DNA of 64,000 nt, from contig OW285187.1 of the NCBI GenBank assembly GCA_935421135.1, positions 25,172,429 through 25,236,428 of the forward strand, written 5' to 3'. Origin of the DNA: Bugulina stolonifera (lineage: Eukaryota > Bryozoa > Gymnolaemata > Cheilostomatida > Bugulidae). The translations under genes and the position numbers were made by a program. A model generated the notes under the pieces. It was given only the letters and a program-made list of their open reading frames with translations, was not told the origin of the DNA and searched no databases. Below, piece after piece: positions 1 to 11,994 of this stretch (position 1 is its first letter; each line of letters begins with the position of its first letter).

Positions 1-180
1 GAAAGGGTTACCCAGCCCTGGATCCACAAAAAAAACATGATCACCAATGAGACGGTGACAATTCACGGAGGAGGCAATACCGAGTTAAACAATGGCAGAG
101 TTGGAAGGGCTTTCCCAGCCCTGGATCCAAGTAAACGACTACTGCTACACAATGTGGAATACAAATACATGGAAGCATAG
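1..180 (+). CDS. Possible 3' end of an upstream receptor-family gene (partial)
   Basis: Frame 1 is open from the window edge to a TAG at 178-180. The first residues read ERVTQP, which resembles the tail of family gene 5 (YERVTA), and a canonical AATAAA follows at 277. A 24-base near-duplicate around the word cccagccctggatcca occurs at about 3-27 and 106-130, so the stretch may be internally duplicated. In frame 3 the same start reads GYPALDP and stops near 46, which would also suit a family tail. No transmembrane part is visible because the gene, if real, lies to the left. I infer a terminal exon only weakly. It could equally be non-coding. Confidence 0.25.
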   Translation, partial: ERVTQPWIHKKNMITNETVTIHGGGNTELNNGRVGRAFPALDPSKRLLLHNVEYKYMEA

Positions 181-276
181 AAGAGTTTTAAAAATATTGT
201 ATTCACTTGATTTGATTTACTGCTGGCCAGTAATAGTGTACATTTAAAGTTCTTTTGTTTATAATAACTAATATCA

Positions 277-282
277 AATAAA
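277..282 (+). promoter_or_regulatory. Poly(A) signal AATAAA
   Basis: Canonical AATAAA hexamer about 100 bases after the stop of the putative terminal exon at the window edge. It supports transcription ending here from the left. Confidence 0.35.
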
Positions 283-567
283 GAAAACTAACACCAAAAT
301 ATCGGGTTCCCCTTCATGGTTACATTACAGTCATGATATACACAAACACTTGTTGGTGTAAACAGACTTGGTAGCTTGCTTTTAATTTGATACTTTAACT
401 TTTGCATAATTATAATATTTAAATAATTCATGGATTCCAAGGGATGACACATTGGACTAATAATTCCCTAGTAACACACCAAGTCTCCGGTCCTCTCATC
501 CAACTAGGGAGGGGGAGGGGGATGGGGGGTGCGGGTGTAGAGAGAAGGTCAGTTGGATACACATATT

Positions 568-650
568 GTAGCCTACACTCTAGGATAACCATTGTATCCG
601 ATGCATGCTAATTAGGGAATTCAGAGCTACAGTGTTCCAATCTGACCCAA
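568..650 (+). repeat. Dispersed repeat, copy 1
   Basis: This stretch matches 7733-7806 in the same orientation. The shared words include accattgtatccgatgcatg against accgttgtatccgatgcatg, followed by a similar ttc-rich segment ending in tctgacc. One copy lies upstream of gene 1 and the other in intron 1 of gene 2. It is probably an old mobile-element fragment. No ends could be defined. Confidence 0.5.
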
Positions 651-1618
651 AATGGATGTTTTTCAAACAAACATTCACGGAACGTCCTGCTTCAACCTTA
701 CATTTTCAAAATATACCTTTATCAGGACTTCACAGGACGGAAACTGTCTTGTTTGTTGTTGATGTAGATGTGACCAACGACTGAGATGTGAGACAATACT
801 TTCCAAAGTGCAGAACACCACAATAGAGGAAGGTCCACAGATAAGGTGAAAAACTATGTCAAGCCATTCAGTCTCACCGGGTTACAAAACAACTGTTTAC
901 AAAGTGAAGTTCTTGAGATTATCAATTTTATAACCTGCTTGCCTTGCACCCCTCTCAGATCTTAGCTATTCACTCTGTCTTGAAAAATTCCGGATTTTCC
1001 CAAAAATCTATTTTTCTTGGTTAGTATCAAACCTATTTAGGAATTGTCTCCTCTATTCAGGAATGGTTCGAAGTCCCGAAATCTATAAGCGTCCTAGCAC
1101 CCGGATGTGCTGGAATCTCGACTAAGAAATCACTGGCTAGCAGGGGCCCAGCAATTCTTGCTGGCCCCTCTCCTGATACGCGGAAAAAGAAAAATGTTTT
1201 GTTATAAAAAATTTGAAGTATTTTTGGAAGCTGGACTTATCTTCTCCTGCAATGAAATGTGTTACCCTTGTGTAGGGTTACCGAAATAGCATATTAAAGA
1301 CATCGTAATGGCAAATCAAAATCAGCTGATATTATTACACAGATCACTTACTGATAAACTATATAACATTAGTCAGCAATATCTATTCTAAACAGTGTCT
1401 ATTACAACAACAATTTGCATCAATGAATACAGTCATGTAACTTGAGCAACCCCTCAATGAGGAACTACAATGTAATATATCAGTCAATAAAAGAGTTGAT
1501 TATAGCACCTTGTTTTTATTCACTCACAACTCTTCACTGTATCAGTACACACTGATCTGTTATTGAGACTGCCTACTGCTCTATATAACATATTATATAC
1601 TATACATTTGTAAGCATT

Positions 1619-4600
1619 ATGAATGGAAATGGCATTGGACCACTTCTCAAGTCATGTCTAGCTTTACTGCTGTTTTATACCACCATGGTAACAGCTGAGA
1701 ACTTTCCTGATTCTATCTCCTATCATCTGGATAATAAGAACGAATGCCATCGGTTTGGTTCCCAAAAATTCTTTACTTCATACCAAGAGGCTGGAATTAT
1801 TCAGTCATGGTCAACTACCAACGTCCGAAATCCTATTGGTTCGTCCTGCTACATCACGTTTTTTGCAGACAGTTTGTATGGATTGAGGTACAAATTTGCA
1901 TCAGGATCAAATTATATAAGAAGCGGCGAAGCCACGTTAAATATTTACAAATCATCAACACCGTATGGAACGAAGCTGGTAAGTTATACAAGTATAACTG
2001 TAGCTTATGGCGTGGTACTGCCACTGCCATATTTTTCTGATACCTGAAGGGTTGTACATGTCCTATCATTGGAGTAAACTCTCCTTAGTACATGTATATA
2101 ATACAAAATTATACAACGTCATATGGCTAAGCTGATCTGTAACTTGTTAAGATTAGCGTCATAGGTGCTGCATTGATGAACACTGGAGTTGTCTCATCAC
2201 AACTGCTAAAGCATAAGCTGATTATTGATAGTAGATGTAACTATGTCTAACACGGTAGATTAAACAGCCATCAGTTTGTGATTGAAGATTATTCCCATAT
2301 TAAGGTGCAAACACGCGGGATTGTTTTCTGCAAGCATTTTGTGAGCAAGCGTCAAACACTATGTCCTTGATAAACACACGAGGTGAGCGAAGAGCAAATG
2401 ATGTTTGAGTTGGTATTCACCTCGAAGCAACTCGCGTGTTTATATTTACTAAATCCTGTGAGTAGCCAGTCACCGGCGAGTGAATAGTCTCGATACTTCT
2501 GTTGACTCAGCTCGAGTGTATTGAGAGGGTTGGCACCTGGACGATTCGCGAGAGTAAAATTCGCCCGAAAACGCTTCAGTGTGTTTGCACCTCTAATGTG
2601 ATAGTATCCATAACGGTTGTACTACATTACGGGGCCGGGGTTTGCCGGGGTCCGGTGCCGGGGTGAATCAAATTTGATTGAATTTTAATAAAAATAATTT
2701 ATTTAAATTAAAATGAGTCAATAGTAACTTATTTATTTAATTTTAACTCACCTAGTCACCAAAAGTGACTCACTGAACGAACGGCATTCCTGAAGACAAA
2801 CCGGCCAAATAAAAATTGTTCGTAGACAAGATAATCAAGTTAAGTAGACCTCAACAGTCTCGCCAGCCGTTAGCCCGACGCCTTTGTGCAAACTAATTTT
2901 AACGTTTCCCGAATGCTTTTGTTGCCTATGACAACAGTCTCTACTTCCTGTCTCAACCGAGTTCTTGCTGAAATATTCTCATTCTACAATGTACTTTTTG
3001 AATATTTCTACTGTATTGATATTGTATCATATTCATTATGGACTGCAGCACTGGTTAGTGAAGTTTCCATCTATATATGAATAGAGAGTAAAGGTTTAGC
3101 ATCTTTGTTAACAGAGCTGTTGCCTGCTGAATGATCTTGCCCAGTGAGTAAGTAACAAAACATAAAGCATTCTCATTCATTGGATTGTTATATTTAATAT
3201 TAAATTACTATTTACATCATTAGAGATAATATTATTTGAATAAAAAAAAATAATATATAATTATTGCAAGTGGCTTAATTATTTTTTAGAATTAGTATTT
3301 AAAATAGTTAAAATGACAAAATCAAAATAAAATAATTAAAATTAAAGAAAAGCTCCAATGCATTCATCAGCTGAAATATGACTTATATACTTTAGTCATA
3401 CTCACCTGGTAAAGGGACATTTTGGAAAATACAGTTTGAAATAGGACATTTGTAAACCGGACGTTTGGTATACAACCAATTCAAAACTGTGTAGTTTATA
3501 GTTAGAAGAACATAACTCACAAAGAATTAATTATTTAGTGTTCTACAAGTTGCTAGTAGTAGAACAAAAAATTACTATTAAAAATAAAAATTAGTTGAAA
3601 TCGGTAAAGGACATCTCGAAAAAGACAAATCGAAACAGGACGTTTCACAACCGGACAGTTCAAAACCGGACAGTTCTAAACTGTGTAGATTACATTTAGA
3701 AGAACACAACTCACAGATAAATTAATTTATTTAGTTGTTTAAATAAAAAAATAATATTAAAAATTGGTTGAAATCTGGGGGTTGGGGTTAGGGGTTTCGA
3801 ACTGTCCAGTGTTGAACTGTTCGGTTTCGAACTGTTCCAAATTTATTGAAGTCTGAGAGTTGGGGATTGGGGTGTAGAGTTTCGAACTAGCAGTTTTTCA
3901 AAAATCCAGGTTCGAAACTTCCTGTTTCGAGCTGTCTTTTTCGAACATTCACAAATTCTACTTACCTATAATAGCATTATGAAATCCTGCCTTTTTACAC
4001 ATGCATGTAGGTCCAATGCGATCTGATGATATTAATGTTATTACAGTTATGGCTGAACTGGTACGACGACCCAGGAAATCAGCATCGAGAAGAAGATGCC
4101 CTATTACCACCAACCTCCAGCACTCTGGCAAGCATGTGAAGAGACTGCTACCATCACGGCCACCTCAGCAACATAAAAAATACATGTATAGTGACAATCA
4201 GCCTACACACACTGCTGGACAGTTTCACCACGCTGTATGGGTTGATTTCCACTATACATGCGGTTGTTGAAGCTTAATTTTTGAGAGTTGCAAAGTGGTC
4301 ATGCTGTAGCAGCTTAACACTTTGCTCTTCTTTATATATAATATAATGCATGTATTATTACTTGTTGTTCATCTGAGATCTAGCTGTTCTGTTTTGCATA
4401 TTATTTTATGTATATAAATACTGTTTTCCATGTGCAGTTCATTTGTATTATTGGTATACTGGATGTGCAAGTTTTAACTATTTAACTATAACTGAATGAG
4501 TACGAAGTTGGTAATCACCTCCCAGTTGTACTGTATGATCTCATATTGATGTGCACATGTCAGCATTGGGTGTTTGGAAATCCATGTTATATTTATACAA

Positions 4601-6314
4601 TACAGTGCTAGATTACAATAAGTGATGATACTATGAAGTTGTCTACACAATCTCAATGAAGAAACCAGTAGGGAAATTAACTGGTGGCCAGTACTTTGTA
4701 GGCCAAGATTCTTGCGGCCGGTATTTCTCTAATAACGATCAACAGCGGTCGACTAGTCCAATATTCCTACCAGTTTCGGTGAAGCAATCACTTTTGTCTG
4801 TTTGATGACTAGGTGAGTTTAAATATAATAAATACACTTCTATTTATTGAATTTAATTAAAATAAATTATTTTCATTAAATTTTGATCAAATTTGAGTCA
4901 CCCCGGCACCGGACCCCGGCAAACCCCGGCCCCGTAATGTAGTACAACCGTATCCATAATTATAATCTGTAAAATGTTTCGTAGCTTCATAATTTGAGAC
5001 CATAATTACAGTTCAGATAAAAAATGGAACATTTCATCTGTTTTTAGGCAACTTATACTAGCTATGATTATCTACCCACGTACTACCAGACTACTGACAG
5101 CTGGCGTCTTACAGTTGAATTCCAGAACTATAAAAACTCTACCAACTTTGACTTTCAACTAATTGTTACAAACTATGGTAAGTAGTATACAGGCTAAAGT
5201 ATTGTTTAGTATTGTAGATGGAGCAAATGTAGTTCTGACTGGTAATATCTATACAAATATAATACACTGTAATTACATGATAGCTTGCATTATATATTTT
5301 ATATTACAGTATTATATGGAGTATAGTAGTTTAGCTTATCTCAGGACTTTCTTGTTATTGGTTATGTCCATATCCTCGGTGTTATCAAACTTAGTACTTT
5401 TTACATGTGTATAATACATTGACATGTACATCTACTTTATAGCTTTTTTGATATACATGTAGATATACTGTACACCTGCATTATGGCCATGAATGCAATT
5501 AGTTGCTCATGTTTTGGTTTTAGATGTGGCAGGTTTGCTCAAGACCACCACCACCACAAGAAGCCCTGGTTACAACATAGGCATAGGTACGACTATAGGG
5601 CTATCAGTAAGTGGTATTGGGCTGGTAACAGTCCTTGTCTCAATGATTTACTTGTATATTCGGAGAAGAGGAACGACAACAGCGGGCATACCAAGGGGAA
5701 TTCCTGCTGGTATGTTAGAATAATTATAATTATGTTGTTTCTACATAATTATGTACATTGTTATTATATTGTTATTATATAGTGTACATTACATTATGCT
5801 ACCTATGACTCCTACAGTAATATGTTATCACATTCATTCCCTGTTGTGAAATAGTTCCTGTTCACACAACAAGGAACTACAATAACAGTAGTGCATATTT
5901 AGTATGAATAACACAATGTACTAATACTACAAAAAAGACTAACAGTCATGCATGGACTGTTGCTGCAATGCTAACAAAATCCTTTTGTTCATTTCACCAT
6001 TCACAAAAGATAAGATTCTGATTTGAAGTAAACATGTTCAGAAACGATCCATGTTATTATAGTAACTTTATTACAAAGCTTACTAGATGGAACACTATAA
6101 AACACGTGGTTATACAATGTACATTATACACTAGCTCACTTATATTCTACTTACAGGTGCAACTTCTAACTATAATTACCCAACTGTGGCCCTCTATCAG
6201 CCTGGCTACGGAAACACAGCAGCCACCACAACCGGTAACTATCCACCACCAAGCTATCCTGGACCACCTCCAGCTCCACCATCTGCAAGCGATCTTACTT
6301 CATCTCCTAAGTAA
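1619..6314 (+). CDS. Receptor-like family gene 1: single-pass membrane protein with Pro/Tyr-rich tail
   Basis: Four exons, 1619-1978, 5048-5177, 5524-5709 and 6157-6314, joined in phases 0, 1, 1, give 277 residues. Residues 1-26 are a signal peptide (LALLLFYTTMVTA core). The ectodomain, to about residue 163, holds the family marks SYHLDN, a Cys, PIGSSCYITF, YGLRYKFASGSNYI and, in exon 2, LPTYY and NFDFQLIV. Exon 3 encodes a Thr-rich stem, a transmembrane helix at about 188-209 and an RRR stop-transfer. The tail contains YPTV (a YxxPhi sorting-type motif) and PPPSYPGPPP (a PPxY-type WW ligand). I do not recognise the family; the ectodomain pattern suggests a CUB-like fold, by inference only. 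Intron 1, about 3.1 kb, is enlarged by two transposons. This is the most divergent of the five copies. Confidence 0.85.
2299..2597. mobile_element. MITE-like element with short terminal inverted repeats
   Basis: The left end reads attaaggtgcaaacac and the right end, reverse-complemented, attagaggtgcaaacac, giving inverted termini of about 16 bases around a 300-base interior. The interior has repeated CGCG/CTCGCG-type words and no coding potential. It lies in intron 1 of gene 1, directly beside the larger element that starts at 2614. I found no clear target-site duplication. Confidence 0.6.
2614..4950. mobile_element. Mutator-like non-autonomous DNA transposon, 2.3 kb
   Basis: The element is flanked by a perfect 9-base duplication, tatccataa, at 2605-2613 and 4951-4959. 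Its ends are inverted repeats of roughly 165 bases that start cggttgtactacattacgg and continue with a GC-rich stretch (repeats of ccggggt) and then an AT-rich stretch to about 2770 and 4793. Long inverted termini with a 9-base duplication are typical of Mutator-like elements. Merlin elements also make 8-9-base duplications but usually have shorter ends. No transposase is visible; the largest frame (4001-4270) is not recognisable. A second, foldback-type repeat is nested inside at about 3408-3960. Confidence 0.8.
3408..3960. repeat. Nested foldback repeat built on the word gttcgaaac, copy 1
   Basis: The left half repeats words such as ggacagttcgaaacaggac and the right half their complements (gtttcgaactgtcc), around an AT-rich centre with a ttggggttaggggttt stretch. 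The left arm is itself partly doubled (3408-3595 and 3596-3720). A shorter relative lies in intron 3 of gene 3 at 17270-17585. No coding content is seen. Confidence 0.7.
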
Positions 6315-7338
6315 TTGCTCTCAGAGAATAACCAGTTTGAAATTTGTTCATCTACTGTTATATATTCATCAATCATCAGTTTAGTGAGCTTTGTTAAACC
6401 TATTGCAGTATTAGAAAGCCTAAAGTGTCTAAGACAATGTACATACATGCATTACATGCTACTGTTTATCAATGGTTGGTTCTTTTATTGCCCTTATTTC
6501 ATACATTGTTTATACAGTATTGCTATACACTATTATCATCTAAATAGTACATATTTATTGTGTCTATGTGCTTGTACAGACTTATACAGTGTTCACACCA
6601 TGCTCCAGACTATGATATTTATTTAGAAGTTTTTAGCACAGTCACTGATATATTTCTACTCATGAGCAATATTTTCTTATTTATTTCAAGGATTATTCAG
6701 AAGGGACGTACTTCGAAAACATTACGTTTTTTAAAAACAGTATTGTCACTGGTAACATCTGTAAAACTTTATAACTTATTTTGCCAATTAGTTCTATAAA
6801 TACAAGTTTATAATAATAACATAACATTATAATAAGTGCTTTTTGTTTTCCTTAGAGATGAAGTTATTGGGAGAGGACAACTTTGACTCAGAACAAATGG
6901 CTTATGAATGCTCATTGATAACAGTGCAGTGTACAATGTTAGAGTTGGAAATTCCACTGAATTAGATTTATAATTCCTGGCCTAAACTAAAACATGGATG
7001 AAATGATTATATTTATTGTCTTTATGGCATACAGCCAGCTGCATGTCACTGTGACTTGTACACTATTATAACTTTTAGAATAATAATTATGCATCCATAA
7101 TGTGGGGTTAGCAGGGATTAGTTACTGGTTACATCATAATTATGTGGATACATTGATGTATTGTAGAACTTACATTATACATTGTATAATATATACACAA
7201 TAGCCAACACAACAACTCAGTGTACACAACAAAGAGTGGTTTGTAGAATGTAGAAAGTGGCTACTAACATCAGCTGTGGATTCATTTGCTCTCTTCACCT
7301 ACATTTTTCTACTTGACAAAGACACCAGCAACTTCAGG
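6315..7338. other. Spacer between family genes 1 and 2
   Basis: AT-rich spacer without a recognisable exon. It holds a word of the agttgtcctctc family near 6868 (gagaggacaactt). No copy of the CCAAT-type motif of genes 3 to 5 is seen before gene 2. Confidence 0.6.
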
Positions 7339-10300
7339 ATGAGTTTATGGAGTGCCTCTCTCAAAACTAGTGTTCTCCTGATATTCATTATTTCCGTCGT
7401 AGAAGCCAACACCGACGAATCTCTGAATTCTCTTAACTCCTACTACTACCTTGATAACAGCACTCAATGTACATCATATAGATTTACGAGATATCTTAAT
7501 AACCTTAGTGAGGTCGCAGACATAAGTGCATGGTCGTCTTCAAGCAACCGACATCCGCTTGGTTCATCATGCTTCATTACAATTGGTTCGTTTGGAGAGC
7601 ATGGATTGAAGTATAGATTCGCATCAAGTTCAAATTACATTGGAAGGGCTGCTGGTGTTAAACTAAACATCTATGATAGCACAGTTAATTACGGCAACAC
7701 TTGGGTAAGTTAATCAAATGTAGCCTATATACTACAAGGTAACCGTTGTATCCGATGCATGCTCATTATCGAGTTCAAAATTGAATTGTTCTGATCTGAC
7801 CTAGTAGGCCATTGGAGAATGTCAGTGTGCTCACTCTTACACACACACAAAACATTACAATATATCATGTTCTTACCAACAGAAGGCCAATGTATCTGTA
7901 AAAATGCACAATGACATTGCGTGGGGATCAAACACAATTCATGTTCATCTTGGTCATTCCGGTCAGATAAAGATAGATTGACTCACTGTTGCAATAATAT
8001 GCAATAATAGTAATATATATGTTGTAGGGTAGCCTACTTACAAAGCTATCTAAAATGGTTACCTATTTGGGAATCGTCTTTTCTTGTTAAACATGCTATT
8101 GAGCATTATTATTGTAAATGCCTTTCACTGCGAGCATATAGTATGTTTAAACTGGTTCAACCTAATGTGAGAGACGGTTTGCTTCGTTTAGGCAGGCTGA
8201 GCCTCATTCAGAGGGCAAATGGGGCATTGGTGGTCTTTCCAGTATAGGTGTCATGTTGTATTTGGCTAATAATTATGCAAGTGCAAAAACTCAACAATAA
8301 CACCCCATTCAAAGTACATGTAAATGCTGCCATGCTGGTCATTGGCAGAATATTAACTGATGACACTGGTGAACAGGTGTTATGCCTAGCTCATATACAT
8401 GTACACCTAGTCAGATCAACAACTAAAGGAGCTGGTCGGTCGAACCCCGGCCTGTTACATAGCCATGTCATAACTGCAGCATGTAAACAGTCTTTCAATG
8501 GTTAGTGGGATTTCTGCCAAACAACTGTTACTCTCAAACAGATTACCGTATCATTTTGTTTCACACCCCTTCCCCTTCTCTAACTGAATATGGAGATCTC
8601 AGTGTGTTATAAATTGTTTGAACAGCTACTAAACTACAACTAACAAACGTGTTCATTTCTACTTTTACTCTCATTTTAGCAGTCTTTTATTGGCTGGAGA
8701 GGCCTGCCCACAGCTTACTCCGTTGTCACCAGTAACTATCTCACAGTGGAGTTACAGAATCACCAACGATCCACTGACTTTGACTTTGTGCTGATAGTTG
8801 CGAATTCTTGTAAGTACAGCATAACTACATTAGTCGTTTACCAGTCAAAATACACAAGAATATTACTATGCTTAGCTTGAGATTCAGACTCAATGGTAAA
8901 GCTAGCGTACTGGCTCATCCCAAAATCCACACACGGAACATTTTATATCGTAATGTTTTGGGGGGTTTTGTATGTGTCGTCCTAAGACGACCCCATGCTC
9001 AAAATGAAGAACTTATTAGTGGTGCTAGGCCTACTCATTACATGAAAGATCAACAGGTACTAGTAGTCCAATGACTATTCAAAAAGACCCATGTGGTCCC
9101 GAGTCAATGTTTCCTTGCTATACTGAGAAAGAGTATGTTCCGACCTAGCAGGAGGTTTGGGAGGCAAGGTCGGGGACCTTGGCAACTGGAACGACAAGTA
9201 CTACGAAGTGAAGACCCTGTATAAGTAGCAAATAGAAGTGTCTTTATTGAGATCCAAGCATCAACTGAGACAATGAACATAAAAACAGCACACTTTATTT
9301 TATATACGGTTAGAACTTCCGGAGGAAGTTCCGGAAAAAAGCCAACGTGGTGTCGTAAAAGGCCGACGTAGTGTCGTCTGAAAATTGCACAACAAGATGG
9401 CGATTGGAAGGTCGATGCCCGACCCATAACATGTCGGGTTCAACAAAAGATGCTTATTAAAATTATCCAATTCATGTACAAAATCAATATCAAGTAGTTC
9501 TGACAGGTCAGCCCTCTTTTTACATGGGTATAAAAAGGACATAATTGCTCAGTAATGCACATCATAAGTATATAAGTGTATGTGTACTATATAGACAAGT
9601 CAAGGAACACAGTATAAGTACAAATATCCCATAAATAATGTAATGTAGTACGGGAAGCTGAGTATAGAGTGTTATTTACCATTACAATATCTTACCTAAA
9701 GTTTCTAGTGATTAAATCTCAAGAGATTTTATATTTGTGATATACATGTATTTGTTGCAAGGAATTTTCTTTGTTAAAATGATTGATGTCCAAAATAAGC
9801 TTCCTAATATAGGCCTAAAATTCATATACTGTACATGTAGGTCCTAATGCTAAATTGATATACTGTACATGTAGGTCCTAATGCTAAATTGATATACTGT
9901 ACATGTAGGTCCTAATGCTAAATTGATATAAGTTGAGGCAAAAGAATTTAGTATGGGTAGACCTATACAAAGTTCATTGTGTTCTACTGAGTCTCAGTAG
10001 CCATGCAGATATTAAGTTACTCTGACAGCGTTAGTGGTGTAGCGAGACTAGGTGTAAATGAGATAAGTTTTAACTTTTTAAAAAATAGCGATTGTTAGAC
10101 CCAGAATTATTATTGACTACCTATACTATATAGGAGGGATCTCTCAGGTCAAATTCATTGGTATAGAATAAATGTATTGGTAGTAGTATAGTCAGTGAAG
10201 ATCTGCACCGACTATTACCACTATTGGCTGTTTAGGTGGATCGGATTATTCGGAAGGATCCAAGGCAGTCATGGCTCTGGTAGGGCTGTCAACCCTGGTA

Positions 10301-11994
10301 ACAATATTGGTGATAGGGATTGTCTATGTATTGAATGCGGACTGTAGGCCTACACGTAGACTTGCACGAAGATCAAGAACATATAGAGCATCAGCTGCAG
10401 CTACAGTGACAGCAGCAGCAGGTATATTCATATTAACATTTCTCATAGGAGTCTGCATCTTGTTACAAAGTACCTGCAGATTGTTGTTTCATTCTACTCA
10501 TTGTAACATTGTGATGCAAGCATTTACTCTAAAATATTCCTTACCCACAACAATATGGTTCTAATGAACTAAACAAACAGATCGCTGTTTGCAACACAGT
10601 CGCAGGACTACACGTACATGTACATCTAGTCACTACTTCGTGTGTACATGCGTTCAACATGTGGTCATATGGTCGAATGTACCCCACAACTCTGAACTTC
10701 TGTGACCCTGTTGTAATTTTTTTATAACATGCTAACAAATGATTTGTATTTATTTCTCTACCGCTTAGCCTATTTATTCACTTACAAGGCATGGATGCCT
10801 ACATGCAGTATCATTTCACTGTTTGACTATGACCGTATTCTTTACAACAATTATTGGATTTGCTACTGTGATTAGGCTAGTCATGTGACTTGTCTAGTCA
10901 ACACTCAATTATTAGAATGGCCTCACCCTCACCGATCTACAATATTATGCAGTCCACATGGTCGCAGATTTTGGTAAAATTCTAAGCGTTTTGCCGAAAT
11001 TTAGAGGTTGCATTTGTTGCAATACAATCACTGGCTTTCCATGCTTCGAAGTACTTCGAATTGTCTGTCCTTGCGAAGCATGGAATGGGGTACTGCGAAT
11101 GACTTCGTATGAATTTTTGCTTCGAATGACCGCTACGAAGCCATGCGAAGTGAGACATCGCTTCGAAGTATGGAATAGTTCATTCGAAGCGCTTCGCAGG
11201 GTTTGTGGAAAAGAACCTCTCGTGGGTTCAAAGGGTCGACTGCAAGTGCTCGTTTCCGCTGGAGGTTTTTATGAATTGTTGAGTAGCATAAATCTAGTTT
11301 TAATTCTCTTTTCAAAACTGTTAGCTATCATGGTTACTTCGTAGAAGACGATGAAATATTAGTATTTTAAGCTTTATTTGATCTAAAATATAATATTTAC
11401 TTATCATTTATCAATAATATGCGCATGTAAAATATTTATAAGCAACATACAGTAGGAGTAGACCACTACCATACAAAATAAAACTTGACTGCGAAGTGGA
11501 TAATGCTATTGAACAGACAACTCCGGTGTCTACTGCATGTACTGCGAAGCATGGACATGCTCACGTCGAATGGAGTGGATAACTTCGAACGAAATCTGGC
11601 TTCGTAGTAGTGCGAAGCATCGAAAGCCAGTGAATGTATTACGTTGAACCTCACCAAACTTGAGCTTGTGTGGAGTAGACACTCTAATTACATTACAGGT
11701 CAAACTTCCTCGGTGGGACCTGCTGCTTACTCACAGCCTAACTATGGGAGTGTAACAACCACCACAGCCAGTAACTATGGCAGTGTAACAACCACCACAG
11801 CCAGTAACTATGGGAGTGTAACAACCACCACAGCCAGTAACTATGGGAGTGTAACAACCACCACAGCCAGTAACTATGAGAGTGTAACAACCACCACAGC
11901 CAGTAACTATCCTGCAGAACCACCAAGTTACTCTGACTCACTGCATGGAGGATCCACTGGATACCAAAGATTACCTGACAGTGACACTGTATAA
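7339..11994 (+). CDS. Receptor-like family gene 2: membrane protein with repeated YxxV tail
   Basis: Four exons, 7339-7704, 8680-8809, 10236-10421 and 11699-11994, give 325 residues. The ATG at 7339 is chosen because it starts the conserved MSxWSxSLKT signal peptide; an upstream in-frame GTG is not used. The ectodomain has YYYLDNSTQC, HPLGSSCFITI, YRFASSSNYIG, LPTAY and STDFDFVLIV. Exon 3 gives an extra juxtamembrane Cys (166), a transmembrane helix at about 178-198 and an Arg-rich stop-transfer. The tail has five in-frame 11-residue repeats of NYGSVTTTTAS (the fifth with NYESV), so four units read SNYxSV, matching the S-x-Y-x-x-V form of an inhibitory tyrosine motif as well as YxxPhi. A PPSY (WW ligand) motif follows. 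Function unknown. Confidence 0.85.
7733..7806 (+). repeat. Dispersed repeat, copy 2
   Basis: Second copy of the repeat at 568-650, in intron 1 of gene 2 just after exon 1. The same core word, ttgtatccgatgcatgct, is present. Confidence 0.5.
9824..9930 (+). repeat. Tandem repeat, 34-bp unit, three copies
   Basis: Three perfect copies of a 34-base unit start at 9824, 9858 and 9892, with a short partial fourth. The unit contains tactgtacatgtaggtccta. It lies in intron 2 of gene 2. Confidence 0.85.
11019..11642. mobile_element. Foldback element rich in cgaagc words
   Basis: The left end (atacaatcactggctttcc then atgcttcg) and the right end, read in reverse complement (atacattcactggctttcg then atgcttcg), form an inverted pair. 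The subterminal parts repeat gcgaagcatgg and cttcgaa words in both orientations. The middle has no recognisable protein. It sits in intron 3 of gene 2. Duplicated flanks were not clear. Confidence 0.65.
11740..11904 (+). repeat. Coding minisatellite, 5 x 33 bp, in the tail exon of gene 2
   Basis: Five near-identical 33-base units start at 11740 and repeat exactly every 33 bases. Because 33 is a multiple of three, every unit encodes NYGSVTTTTAS (the last NYESVTTTTAS). Genes 3 and 4 have only one equivalent segment (YGSVTTTTTSNY), so the array expanded in gene 2. Confidence 0.95.

Larger units (their letters stand above)
181..1618. other. Intergenic, upstream of family gene 1
   Basis: No convincing coding exon is seen. 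The stretch holds a poly(A) signal near 277, a G-rich tract near 509-530 and one copy of a dispersed repeat at about 568-650. A TATA-like word (ctatataaca) lies about 40 bases before the start codon of gene 1. The short open frame at 1107-1289 has no recognisable features. Confidence 0.6.

Noticed and set aside
4001..4270. 89-codon frame inside the Mutator-like element
   Set aside because: No similarity to MULE transposase motifs, biased composition, and too short to support a gene.
11738..11941. 67-codon minus-strand frame of repeated YWLWWLLHSHS
   Set aside because: Antisense shadow of the coding minisatellite of gene 2.
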